From: Thalassospira sp. MCCC 1A01428
GTDB taxonomy: Bacteria; Pseudomonadota; Alphaproteobacteria; Rhodospirillales; Thalassospiraceae
NCBI RefSeq assembly: GCF_002115825.1
Contig: NZ_JFJZ01000007.1
Coordinates: 1 to 64,000, forward strand
DNA length: 64,000 nucleotides
Direction: 5' to 3'
A program made the translations under genes and the position numbers. Under the pieces are notes generated by a model. It did not search any database. It was not told the origin of the DNA and saw only the letters and a program-made list of their open reading frames with translations. Numbering within the stretch: the first letter of the stretch is position 1; the number at the start of each line of letters is the position of its first letter. Positions 26,632-35,735 of the stretch are shown here, in pieces.

Positions 26632-28308
26632 ATGAAAAACAAACTCGCCATTGCCATTGCCCAGTTAAACCCCGTTGTCGGCGATATTGCCGGGAACGCG
26701 GAAAAAATTGTGGCTGCCTGGGAATCTGCGGCCGCCAGGGGCGCGGATATTGTCCTTTATTCTGAACTGGTGTTGTCGGGCTATCCGCCCGAGGATCTGG
26801 TGATGAAACCGTCTTTCATGCGCCATTTGAAAAATGCGGTTGAAGATATTTGCAAACGCACGGCTTCGCGCAAAAACGGACCGGCCCTGTTGCTGACCAC
26901 CCCGTGGGAATTTGATGGTAGCCGTTACAATGCCGTGTTGCTGATTGATGGCGGCACCATTGAAACTGTGCGTGCCAAAAATGATTTGCCCAATTACGGC
27001 GTGTTTGATGAAAAACGCGTTTTCGCCGCTGGACCGATGCCCGATGTCGTTGATTTTCGCGGGATCAAACTGGGGGTTCCGATTTGCGAAGATGTGTGGA
27101 CGCCCCATGTGGTGGCCCATCTGGCCGGGCGCGGTGCCGAATTTATGCTGGTGCCCAATGGCTCGCCGTTTGAGGCCGACAAGGATGGGTTGCGTCGCCA
27201 GCTGATTCGTGACCGGGTGCTGGAATGCGGCTTGCCGATGATTTATTGCAACGAAGTCGGCGGGCAGGACGAACTGGTTTTTGATGGCGGTTCGTTTGGC
27301 TTGAATGGCGAGGGAAACCTTGCCGTTGCCCTGCCTGCCTTTGCCGAATCGGTCCAGATTTCCAACTGGTCACGCGATGGCGATGGCAAATGGTATTGCG
27401 AGGATGCCACCCCCGATGCGCGTTATCCATCCGGCCTGGATGCGATATACCAGACGCTGGTGTTGGGTCTGCGTGATTATGTGAATAAAAACCGGTTTCC
27501 CGGTGTTGTTATTGGCATGTCTGGCGGGATTGATTCGGCCCTGTCCGCCGCCATCGCGGTGGATGCCCTGGGGGCAGACCGGGTGCGTCTGGTGATGATG
27601 CCATCGCCCTATACCTCGGCTGATAGCCTGGAAGATGCACAAATTTGCGCCGATATGCTAAAAACCGGTATCGAAAGCATTAATATCGGCCCGGCGATGG
27701 AGGCCTTTGGTACCATGCTGGCCCCGGCCTTTGCCGGGCGCGACCCCGACATTGCCGAAGAAAACATTCAGGCGCGGTCCCGTGGCATTATCCTGATGGG
27801 GATTTCCAACAAATTTGGCCATATGGTTTTGACCACAGGCAATAAATCGGAAATGTCGGTTGGGTATGCTACCTTGTATGGTGATATGTGCGGTGGGTAT
27901 TCGGTTTTAAAAGACCTTTATAAAACCACGGTGTTTGCCCTGTGTCACTGGCGCAACGCCCATTGCCCGCAAGGTGTTTTTGGGCCAGAGGGCATGGTAA
28001 TTCCCGAACGGATCATTACCAAACCGCCTTCGGCGGAATTGCGCCCGGACCAGAAAGACGAAGACAGCCTGCCGCCCTATGATGTTCTGGATGATATCCT
28101 GCACCAGATGATTGAAGGGGAGCGTAGCGTTGCTGAAATTGTTGCCTGTGGCCATGATGAAGAAACGGTGCGCCGGGTGTGGCGTTTGCTGGATCGTGCC
28201 GAATATAAACGCCGACAAGCCCCGCCGGGGGTGAAAATTACGCCGCGTGCCTTTGGCCGCGACCGGCGATACCCGATTACCAATGGTTTTACCAATCTGG
28301 TAACCTGA
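26632..28308 (+). CDS. nadE: glutamine-dependent NAD+ synthetase
   Basis: A 558-residue two-domain enzyme making NAD+ from nicotinate adenine dinucleotide, ATP and glutamine. The N-terminal nitrilase-type glutaminase has all three catalytic elements: Glu in YSELVLSGYPPEDLV, Lys in KNDLPNYGVFDEKRVF and Cys in VPICEDVW. The C-terminal synthetase has the pyrophosphatase loop GMSGGIDSALSAA near residue 300, then TTGNKSEMSVGYATLYGD. An in-frame extension upstream of the ATG at 26632 does not resemble the family, so this start is used although its Shine-Dalgarno is weak. Tandem hairpins follow the gene. Confidence 0.96.
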   Translation: MKNKLAIAIAQLNPVVGDIAGNAEKIVAAWESAAARGADIVLYSELVLSGYPPEDLVMKPSFMRHLKNAVEDICKRTASRKNGPALLLTTPWEFDGSRYNAVLLIDGGTIETVRAKNDLPNYGVFDEKRVFAAGPMPDVVDFRGIKLGVPICEDVWTPHVVAHLAGRGAEFMLVPNGSPFEADKDGLRRQLIRDRVLECGLPMIYCNEVGGQDELVFDGGSFGLNGEGNLAVALPAFAESVQISNWSRDGDGKWYCEDATPDARYPSGLDAIYQTLVLGLRDYVNKNRFPGVVIGMSGGIDSALSAAIAVDALGADRVRLVMMPSPYTSADSLEDAQICADMLKTGIESINIGPAMEAFGTMLAPAFAGRDPDIAEENIQARSRGIILMGISNKFGHMVLTTGNKSEMSVGYATLYGDMCGGYSVLKDLYKTTVFALCHWRNAHCPQGVFGPEGMVIPERIITKPPSAELRPDQKDEDSLPPYDVLDDILHQMIEGERSVAEIVACGHDEETVRRVWRLLDRAEYKRRQAPPGVKITPRAFGRDRRYPITNGFTNLVT

Positions 28309-28316
28309 TGTTAAAA

Positions 28317-28376
28317 CGCGTTGAGCGACATCGATCAACGCGCCCCTCACTTGGCGGGCGGGCTTTAATAAAGCCC
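28317..28376 (+). terminator. tandem hairpins after nadE
   Basis: CGCGTTGA with TCAACGCG (28317-28342, 10-base loop) begins nine bases after the nadE stop. GGGCTTT with AAAGCCC (28360-28376, 3-base loop) follows. Neither has a long T run, so they may be a weak terminator or part of the gltX leader. Confidence 0.45.
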
Positions 28377-28486
28377 TTGCCTCTCGCGGTATTGGCCGCG
28401 CGGCGCAGTCGCGCCTAACCGGATTTTGACGAGGTAACCCTCGGCATGGTCTGGTATGACATGGATTTTGTTTGAAAAATATTGAT

Positions 28487-29839
28487 ATGAAAAAACCTGT
28501 TTTACGATTTGCACCCAGCCCGACCGGCTTGCTTCATGTAGGCAATGCCCGTGTTGCCATGATGAACTGGTTATATGCCCGCAAGCATGGTGGTGAATTT
28601 ATCCTGCGCTTTGACGACACCGACCCGGAACGGTCCAAGGATGAATATGTTGATGCCATTCGCGAGGACTTGCGCTGGCTGGGCATTGACTGGGACCGCG
28701 AGGAACGCCAGTCGCTGCGTCAGGACAAATACGACGTTGCGATTGAAAAGCTGAAAGCCGAAAAGCTGCTTTATCCGTGCTATGAAACGGAAGGCGAGCT
28801 GAACTGGAAACGCAAGGCCGCCCGCCAGCGTCACCAGCCTTTCATCTATGATCGCAAGGCCCTGATCCTTGATCCTGCCGAAGTTCGTGCGCTGGAAGCC
28901 GAAGGGCGCACGCCCTATTGGCGTTTCCTGCTGCCCGATGGCGTGGTGGAATGGGATGATATGTGCCGTGGCCTGTGCCATTTTGACACCGAACATGTGT
29001 CGGACCCGGTTCTGATCCGTGAAGACGGATCCTTGCTGTATATGCTGGGGTCGGTTGTGGATGATCTTGAAATGGGCGTTACCCATATCATTCGCGGTGA
29101 AGACCATGTGACCAATACCGTGGCACAAATTCTGGTTTATATGGCGCTGGGCGGCAAGGCTGGCGGGCTTGATTTTGGCCATACGCCGCTGTTGGCCGGG
29201 CCGGGCGGATCGCAGCTTTCCAAACGGCTGGGCAGCCTTTCGTTGCGCGAATTGCGCAATGACGGCTTTGAAGTTCCGGCTTTGGTCGGGCTTTTGACCG
29301 GGCTTGGTGCGTCTGACCGGATTGAACCGGTAACGATGCGTGGTGCCATCGAAACGTTTGATATTTCGGCCTATGGCCGGTCGACGCCAAAATTTGACCC
29401 GGCTGATCTGGCATCCCTGAACGAAAAAATCGTTCATGAAATGCCGTTTGATCAGGCACAGGAAAAGCTGGTTGCGGCCGGTATGGAAGGCATTGACGAA
29501 GATTTCTGGCTGGCGGTGCGCGGCAATTGCTGGCGTGTGGCCGAAGCGCGCGAATGGTGGGATGTAATCCACGCTGTTACCGCGCCCGAAATTGACGAAG
29601 AAGATGGTGAATTTTTGCGCCAGGCGGCCGATATCCTGCCCCAGGGGGCGCTTGACGCAACAAGCTGGAAAAGCTGGACCGGTGCGCTTAAGGAAGCAAC
29701 CGGCCGCAAGGGAAAACAATTGTTCATGCCGTTACGCAAGGCCCTGACCGGGCGCGAACATGGCCCGGAAATGTCGGCAATGTTGCCGTTGATTGGCAGT
29801 GAAAAGGCCCGTGCGCGGCTGTGTGGCACGGCGGTCTGA
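28487..29839 (+). CDS. gltX: glutamyl-tRNA synthetase
   Basis: A 450-residue class I aminoacyl-tRNA synthetase that charges tRNA with glutamate. RFAPSPTGLLHVGNARVAMMNWL at the N-terminus (read in pieces) holds the HIGH-type ATP motif, here HVGN, and SQLSKRLGSLS near residue 246 is the KMSKS-type loop. IRGEDHVTNT is also conserved. Alphaproteobacteria often carry two GltX paralogues, one acting in part on tRNA-Gln. Which one this is cannot be decided from sequence alone, but HVGNAR in place of HVGGAR fits the shorter GltX2-like group. The ATG at 28487 is preferred over a TTG five codons upstream. cysS follows on the same strand. Confidence 0.95.
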   Translation: MKKPVLRFAPSPTGLLHVGNARVAMMNWLYARKHGGEFILRFDDTDPERSKDEYVDAIREDLRWLGIDWDREERQSLRQDKYDVAIEKLKAEKLLYPCYETEGELNWKRKAARQRHQPFIYDRKALILDPAEVRALEAEGRTPYWRFLLPDGVVEWDDMCRGLCHFDTEHVSDPVLIREDGSLLYMLGSVVDDLEMGVTHIIRGEDHVTNTVAQILVYMALGGKAGGLDFGHTPLLAGPGGSQLSKRLGSLSLRELRNDGFEVPALVGLLTGLGASDRIEPVTMRGAIETFDISAYGRSTPKFDPADLASLNEKIVHEMPFDQAQEKLVAAGMEGIDEDFWLAVRGNCWRVAEAREWWDVIHAVTAPEIDEEDGEFLRQAADILPQGALDATSWKSWTGALKEATGRKGKQLFMPLRKALTGREHGPEMSAMLPLIGSEKARARLCGTAV

Positions 29840-29899
29840 TTTCGGTCGGATCGCCCGAAAATGACAGCTGCTTTCACGCCATTTGAACGGACCAGAAAA

Positions 29900-31285
29900 A
29901 TGACCGATACATATCCAGAACTGCGTATTTACGACAGCATGACCCGCGAAAAGCAGGTTTTTGTCCCGATTGACGACGAAGACGTGCGTTTGTATGTCTG
30001 CGGACCAACGGTTTATGACTATGCCCATGTTGGCAATGCCCGCCCGGTGGTGGTGTTTGATACGCTGGTACGTTTGTTGCGTTACCTCTATCCGAACGTC
30101 ACCTATGTTCGCAACGTCACCGACATTGATGATAAAATCAATCAGCGTGCCCGTGACAGCGGCGAAAGCATTTCGGTTATTACCGCACGTACCCACCAGG
30201 CCTATCTTGACGATATGGATGCGCTGAATGCGGACAAACCCGATATTGAACCGCGTGCGACCGACCATATCCCCGATATGATCGCGATGTGCGAAAACCT
30301 GATCGAACAGGGATTTGCCTATGCTGCCGAAGGGCATGTTTTGTTTGCGGTTTCGAAATACGAGCAATATGGCAAATTATCGCGGCGCAATCGCGATGAA
30401 ATGATTGCCGGTGCCCGGGTTGAAGTTGCGCCTTATAAAAAGGACCCGGCGGACTTTGTGTTGTGGAAACCGTCTGACGATGACACGCCGGGCTGGGACA
30501 GCCCGTGGGGCCGGGGTCGCCCGGGCTGGCATATTGAATGCTCGGCCATGTCGACGCGCTATCTGGGTGAAAATTTTGACATTCATGGCGGCGGCATTGA
30601 TCTGGTGTTTCCGCATCATGAAAATGAAATTGCCCAAAGCTGCTGCGCAAATCATGGGTCCAGCTATGCCAAATACTGGATGCATAACGGCCACCTGATG
30701 GTTGAAGGCGAAAAAATGTCCAAGTCATTGGGCAATTTTGTCACCGTGCATGAATTGCTGGAAAGCTGGCCGGGCGAAGCCATTCGTCTTGCCATGATGG
30801 GCACCCATTATCACCAGCCGATCAACTGGACAGAAGAAAACCTGCGCCAGGCCAAAGAAGCACTGGACCGTTTTTATACGGCCCTGCGCCAGACATCATA
30901 CATCATTCATGAAGATGCCGATGTGCCTGACGGGGTGTTGAACGCGCTGTGTGATGATTTGAATACGCCATTGGCCATTGCCGAGTTCCACGAGCTGATT
31001 ACCCAGCTGAACAAGGCCAAGAACGACCGTAAAAAGGCCGAAGCCAAAGGCCGTGTTCTGGCGGCAGCCGAATTGCTGGGTATTCTGGAAATCGATGTTG
31101 ACAGCTGGTTTACCGGTGGTGGCGATGAGGATGAAGCCGCAGAAATCGATGCCCTGATTAAAGAGCGTGCTGAAGCCAAGAAAAACCGCGATTTTGCCGC
31201 TGCCGACCAGATCCGCAATGATTTGCTGGCCCGCGGTATTATTCTGGAAGACTTCAAGGACGGAACAACCTGGAAACGTGGTTGA
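29900..31285 (+). CDS. cysS: cysteinyl-tRNA synthetase
   Basis: A 461-residue class I tRNA synthetase for cysteine. LRIYDSMTREKQVF is the family N-terminus, and YVCGPTVYDYAHVGNARP contains both a zinc cysteine and the HIGH-type motif. RPGWHIECSAMS and DLVFPHHENEIAQS supply the other zinc ligands, and GEKMSKSLGN is the KMSKS loop near residue 271. An ATG 13 codons upstream (29861) is possible, but the extension has no family counterpart. The gene lies 60 bases after gltX and ends at a terminator-like hairpin. Confidence 0.95.
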   Translation: MTDTYPELRIYDSMTREKQVFVPIDDEDVRLYVCGPTVYDYAHVGNARPVVVFDTLVRLLRYLYPNVTYVRNVTDIDDKINQRARDSGESISVITARTHQAYLDDMDALNADKPDIEPRATDHIPDMIAMCENLIEQGFAYAAEGHVLFAVSKYEQYGKLSRRNRDEMIAGARVEVAPYKKDPADFVLWKPSDDDTPGWDSPWGRGRPGWHIECSAMSTRYLGENFDIHGGGIDLVFPHHENEIAQSCCANHGSSYAKYWMHNGHLMVEGEKMSKSLGNFVTVHELLESWPGEAIRLAMMGTHYHQPINWTEENLRQAKEALDRFYTALRQTSYIIHEDADVPDGVLNALCDDLNTPLAIAEFHELITQLNKAKNDRKKAEAKGRVLAAAELLGILEIDVDSWFTGGGDEDEAAEIDALIKERAEAKKNRDFAAADQIRNDLLARGIILEDFKDGTTWKRG

Positions 31286-31307
31286 TCTGTTCGGTTCGAT
31301 GATTTGC

Positions 31308-31344
31308 AAAAGGGCGCTGCCGGGAAACGGGTGGCGCCTTTTTC
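31308..31344 (+). terminator. terminator of cysS
   Basis: AAAGG-CGC pairs with GCG-CCTTT around a 16-base loop with a one-base bulge, and a run of T follows. It starts 22 bases after the cysS stop. Confidence 0.75.
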
Positions 31345-31525
31345 TTTGCATCAACAAAGACCACGCCGCTTTGGACAGGCTGAGGATGACTGTCATATTA
31401 TGCGTTCTGTCGCGCCACTGTGCCGGATCGTATGCTGTTGCAAATGGGCCTCCCTTGCGCGGACGGGCATTTTGCGGCACCCTTGAGGGGTGATCGGACC
31501 CCGGATAATCAAGGGAAATGGTAAC

Positions 31526-32500
31526 ATGGCCTTTGCTGATATCAGTCGGCGCAGTTTTTTGGCAGGTGCAGGCAGCACGGTTGCCGCAAGCCTTGCCGGT
31601 ATGCCTCTTATCCATGCTGGAACGGCACAGGGGCAGGTGGCGACCGGTGTATTACGCCGCAAAATACCTGGTAGCGATGTCTCAATTCCCGCCATAGGCC
31701 TTGGCAGCTGGATTACTTTTAATGTCGGTGTTGATCCGGTTTTGTTGAAAAACTGCACTGATGTAATGGCTGCCTTTTTTGCCGGGGGCGGCGAAATGAT
31801 TGATTCTTCACCGATGTATGGATCATCGCAGGCGACCATCGGCCATGGTTTGAAAACACTGGGCATTCATCGCGATCAGGTTTTTGCGACCGACAAGGTT
31901 TGGACCAGTGACGAAAACGGGGGCGGTGATCAAATTGCGGAAACCGCCCGGCGCTGGGGCATTTCAAAGTTTGATTTGTTGCAAGTCCACAATCTGCGCG
32001 ACTGGGAGGACCAGTTGCCGGTGTTACAGGCTAAAAAGGCTGCCGGTGAACTGGGGTATGTCGGTGTCACCACATCGCATGGACGACGTCATGAATTGTT
32101 GTCGGTGATCATGCAGCGCGAACCGCTTGATTTTGTGCAAGTGACCTATAACCCGCTGGATCGTGAAGTTGAAAACCGCATTTTACCAATCGCGCAGGAA
32201 CGCGGTATGGCCGTTATCATTAATCGCCCTTTTCGCGGCGGGCATTTGACCAAGGCACTGCGTGGGGTGCCTGTTCCTGAATTTTCCAGCGAACTTGGCG
32301 CGCAAAGCTGGGCGCAACTGATTTTGAAATATATCGTTTCCCATCCGGCTGTTACCTGCGCCATTCCCGCAACAACGCGGGTGGACCATGTGCGTGAAAA
32401 CCTTGCGGCGGCCATGCCGGGCAAGGGTAAAAAAGATGCCGTTTTGCCCACCCCGGATATGCGACATGCCATCGCCGCTGCCATAGGAGATGCCCTGTGA
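31526..32500 (+). CDS. Tat-exported aldo/keto reductase
   Basis: A 324-residue aldo/keto reductase with a twin-arginine signal peptide (SRRSFLAGAGSTVAASLAG, residues 6 to about 25). It should therefore fold with its cofactor in the cytoplasm before export. The family tetrad is visible: Asp and Tyr in MIDSSPMYG, Lys in ATDKVWT and His in LLQVHNL. The C-terminal cofactor region (CAIPATTRVDHVRENLAA) is intact. The physiological substrate is unknown. AAGGGA lies about nine bases before the ATG. Its last bases overlap the start of the DUF6064-type membrane protein gene, so the two are co-translated. Confidence 0.92.
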   Translation: MAFADISRRSFLAGAGSTVAASLAGMPLIHAGTAQGQVATGVLRRKIPGSDVSIPAIGLGSWITFNVGVDPVLLKNCTDVMAAFFAGGGEMIDSSPMYGSSQATIGHGLKTLGIHRDQVFATDKVWTSDENGGGDQIAETARRWGISKFDLLQVHNLRDWEDQLPVLQAKKAAGELGYVGVTTSHGRRHELLSVIMQREPLDFVQVTYNPLDREVENRILPIAQERGMAVIINRPFRGGHLTKALRGVPVPEFSSELGAQSWAQLILKYIVSHPAVTCAIPATTRVDHVRENLAAAMPGKGKKDAVLPTPDMRHAIAAAIGDAL

Positions 32501-33249
32501 CAGACTGGTGGGATTATCATTTGATTGATTTTTTGCTGTTTTCAACCCGGGTTTATTACCGGTTGTTTGTCAGCTTTAATCTGGCTTTTTGGCCGGTTAA
32601 CCTGGTGTTGTATCTTGCGGGCGCGGTGCTGGTTTACAGGGGCTTGCGCGGGGGGCGGCTGTTTCAACGGGGTATTCTGGTTGTTTTGGCCGTGATGTGG
32701 GCATGGGCCGGTGCTGTTTTCATGGGGCATTATTACCGGCCAATCAATTGGGCCGTGCCATATATACTGCCGATATTTGCTTTCCAGGCTGTGATAATGG
32801 TGCTGTTTTCCTTGCGTAAAACGCCGCTTGTGTTTTGCTGGCGTGGTGACTTTTCCAGCATGGCCGGGGTGGCTTTGCTGATTTTGGCAATTCCGGTTTA
32901 TCCGTTTTTTAGCGTGCTGGCCGGTCACGATGTTTTGGCCGCCGAACTTTTTGGCAGCGCCCCGGACCCGACAATTATCGGCACCCTGGGCTTTGTGTTG
33001 TTAATGCGTGGTACCTGGCGCTGGCTGTTGCTGCCTGCTCCGGTTTTGTGGTGCATTCTTACCAGCCTGACATTATGGGCGATGGACCAGGATATTGCGT
33101 GGTTGCCGCTGGTTGCGGCATGGCTGGCGATTTTGGGCGGCTGGATGGATGCCAAAAGTGGCGTGACACGCAAGCCGGAAGCAACCTCGCCCGTGCATTT
33201 AAATCGTGCACAACGCGGGGCCGCAGACCCGGCCGGTTTGGTAGAATAG
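32497..33249 (+). CDS. DUF6064-like integral membrane protein
   Basis: A 250-residue membrane protein with about seven hydrophobic helices. The characteristic beginning (FLLFSTRVYYRLFVSFN, then FWPVNLVLYLAGAVLVY) and WAGAVFMGHYYRPINWAV match the DUF6064 family, whose function is unknown. It starts at a GTG that overlaps the stop of the aldo/keto reductase gene by four bases. The last 25 residues are polar. The tight coupling suggests a joint role with the exported reductase, but nothing in the sequence identifies it. Confidence 0.85.
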   Translation: MTDWWDYHLIDFLLFSTRVYYRLFVSFNLAFWPVNLVLYLAGAVLVYRGLRGGRLFQRGILVVLAVMWAWAGAVFMGHYYRPINWAVPYILPIFAFQAVIMVLFSLRKTPLVFCWRGDFSSMAGVALLILAIPVYPFFSVLAGHDVLAAELFGSAPDPTIIGTLGFVLLMRGTWRWLLLPAPVLWCILTSLTLWAMDQDIAWLPLVAAWLAILGGWMDAKSGVTRKPEATSPVHLNRAQRGAADPAGLVE

Positions 33250-33287
33250 CAACATCACAGATTGGCGATGCGGTAGGGATGTTCGGG

Positions 33288-33926
33288 TTAGCGGCTAAAT
33301 AACAGTTTCACCCCGATGGCTGCAAAAAAGACGCCCAGAAACCCGTTGATCCAGCGGGCCATACGGCGATAAACCGCAATGACAGGCCGGGTTGAAAAAG
33401 CGGTGGCATAAAACAGGTGGATCACTGTCGATATTGCCCCGCATCCTGCCACAATGATCAGGCCCACCCATAACGGGGCACCGGGTTGCAAACCAATGGA
33501 AATAATCGCGATCCAGGTCAGGATGGCTTTGGGATTGGTTAAATGAAGGGCCAGCCCGCGACTGAAATAGTGGGCTGGGGCACGTAACGGGCCATTTTCG
33601 GCCCTGGCATCGGCAGGTGCCGGGCGAAAGGCAGATCTTAAGGCCTTGAATGCCATCCATAATAAATAGCACCCCCCGGCAATGCGAATGGCAAACATGG
33701 CATCGGCATAGGCGACCAGCAGGGCAGAAAGGCCCGAAAGTGTTATGGCACCGATGCAAAATGATCCGCTGCCAATGCCCAGGGCAAAGTAACGCCCGGC
33801 CCGGCGGCCTTCGCCAAGCGATACGCCCATTAACGCCATAAAGGCAGGGCCAGGGCTGATCAGGCCAACCAGCAAGGCGGCATAAGCGAGCAAAATACCG
33901 GGCAGATATAAATGAAGTTCTGTCAT
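33288..33926 (-). CDS. LysE-family amino acid exporter
   Basis: A 212-residue RhtB/LysE-type exporter with six hydrophobic segments. The N-terminal LVGLISPGPAFMALMGVSLGEGRRAG is the family signature (read in pieces), followed by GGCYLLWMAFKALRS and LTNPKAILTWIAIIS. Proteins of this group export amino acids such as threonine, homoserine or lysine. Substrate cannot be assigned. The ATG at 33926 is chosen because GGGG lies about six bases upstream and the family starts close to the first helix; an ATG four codons earlier is possible. It is convergent with the DUF6064 gene. Confidence 0.92.
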   Translation of the reverse strand: MTELHLYLPGILLAYAALLVGLISPGPAFMALMGVSLGEGRRAGRYFALGIGSGSFCIGAITLSGLSALLVAYADAMFAIRIAGGCYLLWMAFKALRSAFRPAPADARAENGPLRAPAHYFSRGLALHLTNPKAILTWIAIISIGLQPGAPLWVGLIIVAGCGAISTVIHLFYATAFSTRPVIAVYRRMARWINGFLGVFFAAIGVKLLFSR

Positions 33927-34241
33927 CGGAAGCCCCATTGTTTGCGTGTTTTAAAATCTAAACCCAAACAAAGGCAGCGTCGATGAGAGAAAGGGCCGGT
34001 TTTGTTCCATGCTGCCGGAATTGTCAGGATAGGTTTGCAGAATGGGGACTGCACTGGCAAAGGGCGAACTGACCTGAAACATGCGGTAAATGGCAGCAGT
34101 TTGGTTTTGCCCGACAACGAGAGGCAGGCATATAAAAATCACAGGCACATAAAAATCAGCGCCCGTTATAAAAGCCCGATACAAACAAAGCCCGGCAGGG
34201 GGTGCCGGGCTTTGTCAAAACGTGTTTGGGAAATGTGCCGC
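33927..34241. other. intergenic region between lysE-type and dsbA-type genes, with terminator hairpin
   Basis: No gene is supported in these 315 bases. At 34186-34214 a perfect 12-bp stem (CAAAGCCCGGCA with TGCCGGGCTTTG, 5-base loop) lies 28 bases downstream of the FrnE-like gene and is probably its terminator on the minus strand. The remainder should hold the promoter of the LysE-family gene, which could not be pinpointed. Confidence 0.7.
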
Positions 34242-34904
34242 CTATTCGCCAGTTGCCCCGCGGGCAATTTCGGAAAGGGCCTGTTCAAAAACTTCGGGCG
34301 GGTGGCCGCCGCTAATGGCGTATTTGCCATTTACCACATAGGTCGGAACCGACGTAATACCGGCACTTTTAAATTCTTCTTCCTCGGCGCGAACTTCGCT
34401 GGCATAGGTGTCACTGTCTAGAATGTTACCGGCTTCTTCGGGGGACAGGCCAACTTCCTCGCAGCAGCGTTTTAAAACGCCATGGTCGCCGGGGTTTTCG
34501 CCCTCCTGAAAATAGGACCGGAACAGCGCCATTTTCAGTTCGGTCTGTTTGCCTTTTTTGCCTGCCCAATACAGCATGCGGTGACAATCAAAGGTGTTGT
34601 AAATGCGGCTGTCTGAACTGAAGTGAATGTCAAAACCGGCATTTTCGCCCATCATCTGGATGCGGTCGCGGTTTTCGGCACTCTGGTCCGGGGTCAGGGC
34701 ATATTTTTCATGAATATGTTCGCCCAGCTCCTGGCCTTCCGGCCCCATGTCGGGGTTTAATTCGAACGGGTGCCAGCGCAATTTGGCATCGATCTGGCCC
34801 TCCAGATTTTGCAGGGCCTGCTCAAGATGTTTATAGCCGATAATGCACCACGGGCAGACAACGTCGGAAACAATGTCGATCTGCATTTTGGTCGGTTGGG
34901 TCAT
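34242..34904 (-). CDS. FrnE-like DsbA-family oxidoreductase
   Basis: A 220-residue thioredoxin-fold protein without signal peptide. The active site is VVCPWC (Cys17-Pro-Trp-Cys20) in the first beta-alpha unit. The family stretches LRWHPFELNPDM, FNTFDCHRMLYWA-like (here IYNTFDCHRML) and TSVPTYVVNGKYAISGGHPPEVF with the cis-proline are present. These define the cytoplasmic FrnE/2-hydroxychromene-isomerase-like branch of DsbA proteins, linked in other bacteria to oxidative stress. AAAGG eight bases before this ATG supports the start over upstream in-frame ATGs. Confidence 0.92.
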   Translation of the reverse strand: MTQPTKMQIDIVSDVVCPWCIIGYKHLEQALQNLEGQIDAKLRWHPFELNPDMGPEGQELGEHIHEKYALTPDQSAENRDRIQMMGENAGFDIHFSSDSRIYNTFDCHRMLYWAGKKGKQTELKMALFRSYFQEGENPGDHGVLKRCCEEVGLSPEEAGNILDSDTYASEVRAEEEEFKSAGITSVPTYVVNGKYAISGGHPPEVFEQALSEIARGATGE

Positions 34905-35139
34905 GCCGGGACCTTTTGTTATGAATGAACTTGCCCCAGACATAAGCCCTTGTCGCAGGAACGCAACCATTCTTGCAGTGCCGGTTGATCATTCGTTTGA
35001 TAAAACAGTTCCTGTTAATGCAGGGGATCAGGGATTGTGACCAAAGGGGCACGGGGCAATGGCTTGCCATCGGTTGATTTTGCCATTGCCGATTGTTTGA
35101 AATTCACAGGAAGGGTGCCCGTCACCCTGGCAGGTCAGA

Positions 35140-35403
35140 TCAGTTAATATCGAGCCTGGCATGACGAACCTGATCAATCAGGTATTCGGCAAATGTTTCT
35201 ATCGTCGGGCAGGACCATTCGGCGCGGGTTTTAATGCCGTTACGCATCCAGTATCCATGCCATCTGTCGTCCGTGTCGCGGCAAATGGTGTATTCTGCAA
35301 AACGGTCAGCCGCGCGCCAGCAATGCTTTCCGTCGCGATGCCATGTCAGCCCGCCCAGAAAAATCAGATCGTCCGATTCCGATATGGCGGCAATACGAGC
35401 CAT
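35140..35403 (-). CDS. small hypothetical protein
   Basis: An 87-residue protein with no recognised family. It is rich in Trp, Arg and His (FLGGLTWHRDGKHCWRA, DRWHGYWMRNG) and ends in a short helix. It has no signal peptide or membrane segment. AGGGA nine bases before the ATG and the absence of a competing frame on the other strand support it as real. It lies alone between the FrnE-like gene and cimA and may have its own promoter in the region to its right. Confidence 0.6.
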   Translation of the reverse strand: MARIAAISESDDLIFLGGLTWHRDGKHCWRAADRFAEYTICRDTDDRWHGYWMRNGIKTRAEWSCPTIETFAEYLIDQVRHARLDIN

Positions 35404-35735
35404 ATGACTATTTCCCTAGAACCAAGTGATAAGTCCTTAATCGCATGTATAGCAACGCTATGTTGAGGTGACTGAGGCACTGCATCTATAAGTGTATATA
35501 TCAATATAGTGCCACCGCTATCGCCTGCACAATCATGCAGGGGGACAGGTTTGCTACTCTAAAGGCGGTGAAACGGCGGATTTTGCCGTTTTTCTCTCTG
35601 GTGTGGTAACGAGGTTGCGCCAGACGAGGTTTTGCGGCAATTTGCCAGACCGTCCCGGTACAGGATATCGGGGACACACCTCTTTTTTCGATGGTTGCCC
35701 GTGTGGCGCCGCATCAATGCAGATTTGGAACCAAT
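35404..35735. other. intergenic region upstream of cimA with terminator-like hairpin
   Basis: No gene is supported in 332 bases. AAACGGC pairs with GCCGTTT (35571-35591, 7-base loop) and is followed by TT, which looks like a weak intrinsic terminator on the plus strand 140 bases before cimA. A 24-codon frame starting at 35534 runs through it, but it lacks a cluster of Ile, Leu or Val codons, so an attenuator leader peptide is not claimed. Confidence 0.35.

Noticed and set aside
28571-29719. 382-codon open frame antisense to gltX
   Set aside because: It mirrors the codon pattern of gltX, has no Shine-Dalgarno site or family resemblance, and the sense frame is unmistakable.
35534-35608. 24-codon frame before cimA as an attenuator leader peptide
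   Set aside because: It lacks a cluster of Ile/Val/Leu codons and runs through the hairpin, so it does not fit a leader-peptide mechanism.
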